64,000 nucleotides of DNA from Alkalihalophilus pseudofirmus OF4. Its GTDB lineage: Bacteria; Bacillota; Bacilli; Bacillales; Bacillaceae_D. Where the stretch lies: positions 1,178,001 through 1,242,000 of the forward strand of contig NC_013791.2 of assembly GCF_000005825.2 (NCBI RefSeq), written 5' to 3'. Numbering within the stretch: the first letter of the stretch is position 1; the number at the start of each line of letters is the position of its first letter. Both the position numbers and the translations under genes were made by a program. This document shows, piece after piece, positions 25,120 through 32,405 of the stretch. The notes beneath the pieces are model-generated. The model was not told the origin of the DNA, made no database searches, and saw nothing but the letters and a program-made list of their open reading frames with translations.

Positions 25120-25147
25120 TTGACAATAAGTAGGGATATGCTATAAT
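25120..25147 (+). promoter_or_regulatory. Strong sigma-A promoter of the 6S-like RNA
   Basis: Perfect TTGACA at 25120-25125, 16-bp spacer, perfect TATAAT at 25142-25147. No ribosome site or open frame follows, as expected for a non-coding RNA. Confidence 0.75.
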
Positions 25148-25153
25148 AAATTT

Positions 25154-25350
25154 ACAAATTAAACAGCTTTGCCTGCCGTGTTAGTGAGCTTTTTCTTGTT
25201 TCGAACCTTGCGTTTTAAAAGGGAGTTCTACATCGAGCTAATGCCAGCAAGCCAGTTTATGCTGGACGCTGAAATTAGTTCTGCGAACACCCACCTACTT
25301 GAGTAGGTTCATGAAACAACTGAAGCAACGGCATTCGCGGGTATATACTT
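25154..25350 (+). ncRNA. ssrS: 6S RNA (RNA polymerase-binding regulator)
   Basis: A gene-free 380-bp gap with its own consensus promoter holds about 195 nt that fold as 6S RNA does. The closing stem is TGCCGT (25174-25179) with ACGGCA (25328-25333). A large central bubble follows. The apical hairpin runs from GAGCTAAT (25235-25242) to ATTAGTTC (25274-25281), with CCAGCA/TGCTGG inside. A small hairpin CCTACTTGAGTAGG lies on the 3' side of the bubble. These features, and stretches such as CGAACACCCACCTACTT, match Firmicute 6S RNA as I remember it. 6S RNA mimics an open promoter and sequesters the sigma-A holoenzyme. The 3' end is estimated; a stem at 25363-25386 may end the precursor. Confidence 0.75.
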
Positions 25351-25362
25351 TAGAATGAATTT

Positions 25363-25389
25363 TAGACACCTTGCTTTAGGTGTCTATTG
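25363..25389 (+). terminator. Stem-loop after 6S RNA
   Basis: TAGACACCT at 25363-25371 pairs with AGGTGTCTA at 25378-25386, followed by a poor T tract. Confidence 0.5.
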
Positions 25390-25459
25390 TCATGTATACA
25401 GATAATTGTGTTTTTATTATACAGATTTTTATTATATAAATTAATGAGGGGACTTGCGG

Positions 25460-27526
25460 ATGGGGAAAAATAAACCAAGAAAAAAAGGACATGTGCCAGC
25501 AAGGCTGAATATGCTGTTCTTTGCTGTGTTCATTCTTTTTTCAGCATTAATATTACGGTTAGGTATGGTTCAAATCGTTCAAGGTGAAGATTTTGAAAGA
25601 GTATTAGATCGTACGAGTAACACGACAGCAAGAATTGATGCTCCTCGCGGGCTTATGTTAGATCGCTACGGTACACCGGTTGTAGAAAATCAGCTTGAAC
25701 TATCTGTTACATATACAAACCCTTCTAGGCAGACTTCATCAGAGGCGATCTTAGAGGTGGCGCGTGATCTTGAAAAATTAATTGAAGTAGATACGAGCCG
25801 GATTACTGAGCGTGACCGTAAAGACTTTTGGCTGTTAATAAACAGTGACAGGCGTTTTGAGCTTGTAACAAAAGAAGAAAGAGCAGAGCTTGAGGGTCCG
25901 ACAGAAGAATATCAATTAGAACTTGATCGTCTTACGGAGGAACACTTAGCTGAATTAACAGCCCAAGATGAGCGAGTGATGGCGGTCTTTCGTGAGATGT
26001 CACGAGGGTATGCGAATACACCTCAACGTATTAAGCGAGGTATTACCGAGGAAGAGGCAAACATTATCAGCGAAAACCTCGATCAGCTTCCTGGTGTAGA
26101 TATTCTGCGTGACTCGCGTCGTAATTACGTTTTCGGTGAAGCATTTAGAACGATCTTTGGTTCGACAGGATCTATTCCGCGTGAAAAGTTAGACTATTAT
26201 TTATCACGAGGCTATGACCGTTCTGACATCGTTGGGACGAGTTATTTAGAACTTGAATATGAAGATGTTCTTCGCGGCCAGAAAGCTGTCATGGAAAGCA
26301 TTACGACGTCAACTAACGGTGAAATTGAGCGCTCGGTTAATGAAAAGCCCGGTCAGCGCGGCAATGATCTTGTACTGACGCTTGATATGGAAATGCAGCA
26401 AAAACTTGATGATATTATTTCACAAGAGATTAACAGCAAGGGTGGATCATTCATCAGTCAGCGGACAGCCTATGCCGTGATGATGGACCCAAAAACGGGC
26501 GACATTTTAGCAATGTCCGGCTACAGTAACGGTGAGCCGAATGACCAAATTGGAAATGTGACGAAAGCATTTGAAATGGGGTCTTCCGTGAAAGGTGCTT
26601 CGGTCTTGGCCGGCTATCAAACAGGTGCTATCAGCCACGGGCAAACGCTTTATGACCGGCCGATTGATTTGCCAGGAACACCGCTCAAGCGTTCATATGT
26701 GAATATGGGGTATGTCAATGACATTAAGGCATTAGAGCGTTCATCAAACGTATATATGTTTGAAATTGCGATGCGGATGATGGGTTATAATTATGGCAGC
26801 AGCAGAAGCTTTGATACACAAAGAGTAGCAGAAGCATATGATGAAACACGCTATATTTTCAGCCAGTTTGGTCTTGGTGCTGATACAGGCATTGACTTGC
26901 CTGGAAGCTCCCGAGGATTAACTGGTCAGAATCGAAACCCTGGTAACCTGCTCGATTTAATGATCGGCCAGTATGATACGTATACGCCGCTTCAGCTTGT
27001 ACAATATGTTGCAACGATTGCAAACGATGGATACCGTGTGAAACCACGTCTTGTATCAGAAATCCGCGAGCCAAGCTTATCACCGGATGAACCAGGGGCG
27101 ATCCTGCATAAATTTGAACCGCAGATCTTAAATCGTGTTGATGTATCGGATGCCGATTTAAATCGTGTTCAGCAAGGGTTTTATGCAGTAATGAATGGTT
27201 CACAAGGTACTGGTGCAGGCATGTTCAGAAGTGCTTCGTATAACCCTGCAGGAAAAACGGGAACAGCGCAGGTTTCTGTACGAGTCGGAGAAGGTCAAAA
27301 CCGTCGTTCGATCAGCGGTAATAACCAAGTACTTGTCGGGTATGCACCTTATGATAATCCTGAAGTCGCCTTTGCGATTATTGTACCTTACACCGTGCGA
27401 GATAATAGTGCAAACTTTGCTCAATCGATTGGAAAGAAAATGCTTGATGAATACTTTGATTTAAAAGAAGAACGCAATGGTCCGACTAAAGCGGATGTGC
27501 CGATTCTTGAAGAAGTAGAAGATTAA
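25460..27526 (+). CDS. pbpA: Penicillin-binding protein 2A (class B transpeptidase)
   Basis: A 688-residue cell-wall transpeptidase anchored by an N-terminal segment (about 17-40). The PBP dimer domain has RIDAPRGLMLDRYGTPV and the long acidic insert seen in Bacillus PbpA. Catalytic motifs are SSVK in FEMGSSVKGA, SSN in LERSSNVYM, and KTG in PAGKTGTAQ. It should cross-link peptidoglycan for rod-shaped growth. I use ATG 25460, ten bases after GAGGGG; a TTG two codons upstream is possible. It follows yqgE as in B. subtilis, where pst genes would come next; here a terminator and the YqzC-like gene come instead. Confidence 0.93.
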   Translation: MGKNKPRKKGHVPARLNMLFFAVFILFSALILRLGMVQIVQGEDFERVLDRTSNTTARIDAPRGLMLDRYGTPVVENQLELSVTYTNPSRQTSSEAILEVARDLEKLIEVDTSRITERDRKDFWLLINSDRRFELVTKEERAELEGPTEEYQLELDRLTEEHLAELTAQDERVMAVFREMSRGYANTPQRIKRGITEEEANIISENLDQLPGVDILRDSRRNYVFGEAFRTIFGSTGSIPREKLDYYLSRGYDRSDIVGTSYLELEYEDVLRGQKAVMESITTSTNGEIERSVNEKPGQRGNDLVLTLDMEMQQKLDDIISQEINSKGGSFISQRTAYAVMMDPKTGDILAMSGYSNGEPNDQIGNVTKAFEMGSSVKGASVLAGYQTGAISHGQTLYDRPIDLPGTPLKRSYVNMGYVNDIKALERSSNVYMFEIAMRMMGYNYGSSRSFDTQRVAEAYDETRYIFSQFGLGADTGIDLPGSSRGLTGQNRNPGNLLDLMIGQYDTYTPLQLVQYVATIANDGYRVKPRLVSEIREPSLSPDEPGAILHKFEPQILNRVDVSDADLNRVQQGFYAVMNGSQGTGAGMFRSASYNPAGKTGTAQVSVRVGEGQNRRSISGNNQVLVGYAPYDNPEVAFAIIVPYTVRDNSANFAQSIGKKMLDEYFDLKEERNGPTKADVPILEEVED

Positions 27527-27536
27527 TAAAATGTAA

Positions 27537-27573
27537 AAAAAAGCTTGCTACGTTATTCGTAGCAAGCTTTTTT
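27537..27573. terminator. Bidirectional terminator after pbpA
   Basis: AAGCTTGCTACG at 27541-27552 pairs perfectly with CGTAGCAAGCTT at 27558-27569, flanked by A and T tracts. Confidence 0.85.
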
Positions 27574-28099
27574 ATGTAATACGGTTTGCAATGTCTTGAT
27601 AACTCATTGCACTGTTGACCTCAAAGTCACCAGCGCGAACTTTTTCAGCTAAGTTATTGCGCTCCAAATAACGTAAAAATTCACTGGCGCTGTCAATAAT
27701 TTTTGCTTGTTCTAATTGATTAGCTACATCATGAGAGCTAGTCCCAGATGTAATGGATAAAGTCATAGAATAGACATTGACAGTTTCTACAGTGACCGAT
27801 TCCGGCAAGTTTTCGTCAATCAATGCTTCTTCTTCCGCTGCTGAGTCTTCTTCGGTTGGAGAGTCCATTTCTTCCGTTTGTGGTTCCTCTACAACAGGTT
27901 CCTCTGGAGGAGCTTCTGCTGAAACATAATATCCTGCTTCTTGTAAGGCTGTCATCATTTCTGAGATTTCAAGCTCTTCTTGTTCAACAATTGTGACAGG
28001 CTCTGCAGTTGCTTCTGGTGAGAGTGCATATGTAACCCAAATAACACCTGCACAAAGAGCAATTCCACCTGCCATGCCGCGTAATGCATGAGGAGACAT
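27572..28099 (-). CDS. MltG/YceG-like LysM-type domain protein (YqzC-like)
   Basis: 175 residues: an N-terminal membrane anchor (about 9-26), an acidic Pro/Glu-rich linker (65-95), and a C-terminal domain of about 65 residues (TSGTSSHDVANQLEQAKIIDSASEF to GDFEVNSAMSYQDIANRI). The latter resembles the N-terminal LysM-like subdomain of endolytic transglycosylase MltG. The MltG catalytic domain is absent, so it is probably not an enzyme. The start follows AAGGGGG, five bases after the stop of the gene upstream, so the two form an operon. Position between pbpA and yqgN recalls B. subtilis yqzC. Confidence 0.7.
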   Translation of the reverse strand: MSPHALRGMAGGIALCAGVIWVTYALSPEATAEPVTIVEQEELEISEMMTALQEAGYYVSAEAPPEEPVVEEPQTEEMDSPTEEDSAAEEEALIDENLPESVTVETVNVYSMTLSITSGTSSHDVANQLEQAKIIDSASEFLRYLERNNLAEKVRAGDFEVNSAMSYQDIANRIT

Positions 28100-28103
28100 A
28101 TTA

Positions 28104-28463
28104 TTACCCCCTTACTGCTGGTTCTTCTCTAGAAGCTACTAATCGTTCTACTTCAAGAGGCGTTAAACCAGTTTTTTCTGCAATGATTTCAAGTGTGAAG
28201 CCTTTATCGTGTAATGATTCTACTTCAGCCTGCAATTTTTGAGCGGAGGTTGAACGTGCTTTAGGAACATCTTGTCCGTTCACTAGAAGTTCTTCCTCAA
28301 GAATGCGGATCTTTTTCTTTAATTGGTAAATCTCTTGCATGAGCGTAATCGAAAAGTTCTCCATCTGCCGTTCCACTTCTGTTGCCTTGTCTTTTCGAAA
28401 GAAAGATAACACAAAAAGGAGGATGGCGATTACTAAGAGAATCATAATTGTCCACTCGATCAT
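28104..28463 (-). CDS. Small membrane-anchored coiled-coil protein (YqzD-like)
   Basis: 119 residues with one N-terminal membrane span (about 3-22), a coiled-coil stretch (26-60) and a C-terminal helix-turn-helix-like segment (KGFTLEIIAEKTGLTPLEVERLV, about 87-109). It is first in a two-gene operon with the MltG-like gene. It corresponds in position and size to B. subtilis YqzD. Function unknown; the C-terminal helix pair could bind DNA or protein. Confidence 0.65.
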   Translation of the reverse strand: MIEWTIMILLVIAILLFVLSFFRKDKATEVERQMENFSITLMQEIYQLKKKIRILEEELLVNGQDVPKARSTSAQKLQAEVESLHDKGFTLEIIAEKTGLTPLEVERLVASREEPAVRG

Positions 28464-28555
28464 CTTACAACCCTTCCCTCTATAAACTAATCTATCATTC
28501 TACTCTATTATACACATAGGTAGCTCTTAGGAAAAAGTGGTTTTCGTCCTACTTA

Positions 28556-28634
28556 ATCGACAATTTATGAAAGAAGCGTTTACATTTCAGTGTTTATGCG
28601 CTCACTTCCCAAATCTCGACAAAAATTATCGACA
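28556..28634. promoter_or_regulatory. Three Spo0A-box-like TCGACA sites in a divergent promoter region
   Basis: ATCGACA at 28556-28562, CTCGACA at 28615-28621 and ATCGACA at 28628-28634 each match six of seven bases of the 0A-box complement TTCGACA. They lie between the divergent YqzD-like gene and the alpha-glucan operon, within a 363-bp gap that otherwise shows only promoter-like sequence. Candidate only. Confidence 0.3.
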
Positions 28635-28727
28635 AAGTCAGCTAGCGAAATAAGGCGAAAAATTTTTTTGTGGATCGATACGATAGGTGGGGCAGGCTCA
28701 TGACAAAATCAGACAAATTACCCCTGC

Positions 28728-28756
28728 TTGTCCCGTAATGTCACGCTCGGTATGAT
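28728..28756 (+). promoter_or_regulatory. Sigma-A-like promoter of the alpha-glucan operon
   Basis: TTGTCC at 28728-28733, 17 bp, TATGAT at 28751-28756, about 70 bp before the first gene. Confidence 0.45.
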
Positions 28757-28826
28757 TAATATAACAAGATATGCAACGTATGAAGGGTGATGCATACTAT
28801 TTTTCTACATCATTGGAGGTGTTTTA

Positions 28827-29564
28827 GTGATACAAGATATTTTAGCTTTAAGAGAGAAAGGCTTCTCGTTTCGCAAGATTGCAAAGGAGCTTGAAACAAC
28901 GGTAGGAAAAGTACAGTATTGCTTCAAGAAATATCAAGAAGAACTTCAACAGGAAGGTTCAGAGGATACTAATCAGATGGATGACGCAGCGTTGATACCA
29001 GAGATTGATGAAAAAGCAATCGAAGAGGAAGAAGGCAAAAAGATTGAAACCGAAAAGCCTGTTGAAGTGATAAAAGATGTGCAGGTTCATCCATTACCAG
29101 CTGCCTATGAACGCGATGAAGTCATGCTGATGCCTAGAACTCCTAATAGTTTGTATGTGTATTGGGAAACACGTGAGTCGACTAGGCGTATGATTGAACA
29201 TCAATTTAGAGCCCCGTGGCATGAATTAAAAAAGGCAATAAGACTCTATGATGTTACAGCCTTGCTTTTCAATGGCCATAACGCGCATCGTTTTATCGAT
29301 TCGGATCTGCCGGAGATGACAAACAACTGGTATTTCCATGGTCTATCTGAAAACAGGACTTTTATTGTTGATCTAGGGATTAAAACAAAAGCAGGCACTT
29401 TTTTCAGTATCCTGCGCTCTAATCCAATAGATACCCCTAGAGTGAAAGAAGGCATGGAAGGACAATATGTAGAAGCCGTTTATAAATGGCAAACGGGGCA
29501 GTCACAAGAACCTGAGTGGCTAGAGCATTTTAGTACGTATTCCTATTATGAATCGACAAAATAA
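28827..29564 (+). CDS. HTH-DUF4912 protein, first gene of the alpha-glucan operon
   Basis: 245 residues. Residues 1-40 form a helix-turn-helix-like segment (ALREKGFSFRKIAKELETTVGKVQYCFKKY). An acidic linker (45-90) follows, then DUF4912 (about 95-225; DEVMLMPRTPNSLYVYWETRE, LRLYDV-like and NNWYFHG stretches). DUF4912 proteins tend to sit beside GH57/glycogen-type genes. The domain looks like a beta-sandwich and might bind glucan, so the protein could sense polymer or regulate the operon. The GTG start follows GGAGGTG. It ends 11 bases before the next gene. Confidence 0.75.
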   Translation: MIQDILALREKGFSFRKIAKELETTVGKVQYCFKKYQEELQQEGSEDTNQMDDAALIPEIDEKAIEEEEGKKIETEKPVEVIKDVQVHPLPAAYERDEVMLMPRTPNSLYVYWETRESTRRMIEHQFRAPWHELKKAIRLYDVTALLFNGHNAHRFIDSDLPEMTNNWYFHGLSENRTFIVDLGIKTKAGTFFSILRSNPIDTPRVKEGMEGQYVEAVYKWQTGQSQEPEWLEHFSTYSYYESTK

Positions 29565-29575
29565 GGAGGAGAGTT

Positions 29576-32389
29576 GTGTTGAATAATGGTTACTTTTCAT
29601 TTGTTTTGCATGCCCATTTACCATACGTAAGACATGAGGAAGAAAATCGTTTAGAAGAAAGATGGTTATTTGAGGCGATGACTGAAACATACATCCCCTT
29701 ACTATGGTCGATTGAGTCCGCCGAAGTAAAAGATGGGCTGACAATTTCCTTTACACCACCACTTATGGAGATGCTCGCTGATCCTCTCATGCAAGATAGG
29801 TACGTACACTATTTATTAAAAACGGAGGAGTTACTACGTAAAGAAGCAACGTATATAGAAGATCATTCATCGCTTAACCCGTCCTTTAAGTCGATCATTT
29901 CATTTTATAAAAAGAGATATCAGAAGATTCGCGAAACTTTTCTGAAATGGGACAAAAATGTGTTGAAAGCATACAAACATTTCTATGAAAAAGGATTCAT
30001 TACATTAATGACATCCGCTGCTACCCATGCTTTTCTTCCTTATGTAAAAACGGAAGCTGCACTTCGTTCCCAAATAAGAGAAGGGGTTCAGGCATTTAGC
30101 CGTCATTTTGGTTTTAATCCTCGTGGCTTTTGGCTTCCTGAGTGCGCCTATGCCCCTGGGATTGACCGGGTGCTTATGGAAGAGGGCATTCGTTACACCT
30201 TTGTCGATGAGCACACTATTTTAAGTGCTGATCCAAAGCCAGAAAAAGGATCTGGTGCTCCAGTCTATTCCCCGCATGGATTAGTTTTATTCCCAAGACA
30301 TACAGAGCTTTCTAGTAAAGTGTGGAGCTCTACACTAGGATATCCGGGTGACCCAGACTATCGCGAGTTTTATCGTGATATAGGTTATGAAAGAGATTGG
30401 GACTACATCGAAGACTATGTACATGAAGACGGCATACGTGTCGATACAGGGCTTAAATACTACCGAGTAACAGGTGAAACCGAACATAAGGATGCTTACA
30501 ACAGAGAGTGGGCTGAAGCAAAGATTAACACTCACGCAAAGCACTATCTAAGCTCTATTAATCAATTTAGAGAACAACACGCGGATCAAGCCTATCCTCC
30601 GTATGTAATGGTCGCTCCTTTTGATGCGGAGTTATTTGGACATTGGTGGTTTGAAGGTACGGAATGGATTGGACAAGTATTGATGGGAGCGAATGAAGAG
30701 ACGACGTTTATTAGTCCAGAAACGTATCTCGACCGTCACTTTCAAGACTTAGAAACGAACCATATCTCGTATGCCACCTGGGGCCGAGATGGATATGGGG
30801 ACGTCTGGTTGAACCCTAAAAATGATTATATGTACAAACATCTGCACCGAATAGAGCAAGATCTAGCGGCTATTGTCGCTCTTCACAGTCAGCCGACTGA
30901 GCTTGAAAAACGAGTGATTAAGCAGATGATTCGAGAGTGGATGCTTGCTGTAAGCAGTGATTGGGCTTTTATTGTTGATGGAGATAGTGCAGTAGAATAC
31001 GCGAAAGAAAGATTTCATTTACATGTTGATCGGTTTGACCGATTAAAGAATCAAATGTTCACTAAACAATTAACGGATGCTTGGGTGGAAAAGCAAGAAA
31101 GCGCATTCCCGTTTCTTTCTTCAATAGACGAGAATGTATTTCTTTCTCCTCATGATTCTTATGTTCAGACAAAGTCACAAGAAGGGACTGCGAGTGAGGA
31201 AAATAAGAAAGGCCGTACGATTTTAATGTTGAGCTGGGAATTCCCGCCAATGATGGTAGGCGGTCTATCAAGACATGTATTTGATCTTTCTCGTGCATTG
31301 GTGCAGGACGGACACACGGTTCATGTCCTAACGTCTTCTGTAAACGGCTACCCGCAGTATGAAGTCAATCAAGGAGTTCATGTGCATCGCTTAAATGGAT
31401 TGCAGCCTGAAGCGGATTCTTTCTTTGATTGGGTTGGAAGCTTAAATGTAGCGATGACATTGTATGCTGAAAAGCTCAGCCGTACAGAGAAATTTGATGT
31501 GATTCATGCTCATGATTGGCTTGTTGGAGTGGCAGCGAAAGCGTTAAAAGCATCACTGGGTGTACCATTGCTCGCAACCATCCATGCAACCGAACATGGA
31601 CGAAATAACGGCATTCATACCGAGCTCCAGTATGAAATTAACCAAAAAGAATGGGAGCTTACGTATGAAGCAGACCGAGTAGTCGTATGCAGCGATTATA
31701 TGAAAGAAGAACTGATGACGATCTTCTCGCTTCCAGAAGAAAAATTAAGTGTGATTCCTAACGGGGTCGATCTTGATCTAGTCAGATCATTGCGAGATTC
31801 AACGGTGGAACTAGAGTCAAATGAAATGTTTACCGTTTTTTCAGTAGGACGAATGGTAAAAGAAAAAGGATTTCAGACGATTATTGATGCAGCTGAAGAC
31901 CTGAAGCATAAAGGAGCTCCGATCCGCTTTGTATTAGCGGGGAAAGGTCCAATGCTAAGAGAATTTCAAGAACAGGTCCAAAGGCGTCAATTAGATCACC
32001 ACGTAGTATTTCTAGGATTCATCACAGATGAAGAAAGAAATGACTGGTTTACAAAAGCTGATGCCGCTATTTTTCCAAGTCTTTACGAACCGTTTGGCAT
32101 TGTGGCATTAGAAGGAATGGCCGCAGGAAAGCCGACAATTGTTTCCGATGTAGGGGGCTTATCTTCCATTGTTCAGCACGGAGAAAACGGCTTGAAGATG
32201 ATTCCTGGAGATAAAGACAGCTTAGCGGCTCAAGTCATGTATTTATATAATCACCCGATTTTAAGAGAAGGGATCGCTACTCAAGGACTGCGAGATGTGA
32301 AAACAAAATTTGATTGGGGTGCAATTGCCAAACAAACAGAGAGAGAATTTGAAATGTGTTTAGCCAGTACGCTTGTAGTGGCCAATTAA
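29576..32389 (+). CDS. GH57 1,4-alpha-glucan branching enzyme fused to GT4 glucan synthase
   Basis: A 937-residue bifunctional protein. Residues 1-530 are a GH57 enzyme: HAHLPY at 12-17, nucleophile E189 in GFWLPECAY, catalytic D350 in PFDAELFGHWWFEG, then the C-terminal helical region, the branching-enzyme (DUF1957) layout. Residues 545-937 are a GT-B glycosyltransferase of family 4. Its first motif is LSWEFPPMMVGGLSRHV, with FSVGRMVKEKG between the lobes and the E-x7-E motif in EPFGIVALEGMAAGKP. Together they would elongate and branch an alpha-1,4-glucan from the sugar nucleotide made by the next gene. The start is GTG 29576 or, with better spacing from AGGAGGAG, TTG 29579. No signal peptide, so cytoplasmic. 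Confidence 0.88.
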   Translation: MLNNGYFSFVLHAHLPYVRHEEENRLEERWLFEAMTETYIPLLWSIESAEVKDGLTISFTPPLMEMLADPLMQDRYVHYLLKTEELLRKEATYIEDHSSLNPSFKSIISFYKKRYQKIRETFLKWDKNVLKAYKHFYEKGFITLMTSAATHAFLPYVKTEAALRSQIREGVQAFSRHFGFNPRGFWLPECAYAPGIDRVLMEEGIRYTFVDEHTILSADPKPEKGSGAPVYSPHGLVLFPRHTELSSKVWSSTLGYPGDPDYREFYRDIGYERDWDYIEDYVHEDGIRVDTGLKYYRVTGETEHKDAYNREWAEAKINTHAKHYLSSINQFREQHADQAYPPYVMVAPFDAELFGHWWFEGTEWIGQVLMGANEETTFISPETYLDRHFQDLETNHISYATWGRDGYGDVWLNPKNDYMYKHLHRIEQDLAAIVALHSQPTELEKRVIKQMIREWMLAVSSDWAFIVDGDSAVEYAKERFHLHVDRFDRLKNQMFTKQLTDAWVEKQESAFPFLSSIDENVFLSPHDSYVQTKSQEGTASEENKKGRTILMLSWEFPPMMVGGLSRHVFDLSRALVQDGHTVHVLTSSVNGYPQYEVNQGVHVHRLNGLQPEADSFFDWVGSLNVAMTLYAEKLSRTEKFDVIHAHDWLVGVAAKALKASLGVPLLATIHATEHGRNNGIHTELQYEINQKEWELTYEADRVVVCSDYMKEELMTIFSLPEEKLSVIPNGVDLDLVRSLRDSTVELESNEMFTVFSVGRMVKEKGFQTIIDAAEDLKHKGAPIRFVLAGKGPMLREFQEQVQRRQLDHHVVFLGFITDEERNDWFTKADAAIFPSLYEPFGIVALEGMAAGKPTIVSDVGGLSSIVQHGENGLKMIPGDKDSLAAQVMYLYNHPILREGIATQGLRDVKTKFDWGAIAKQTEREFEMCLASTLVVAN

Positions 32390-32405
32390 AAGGAGGCGGA
32401 GTTAA

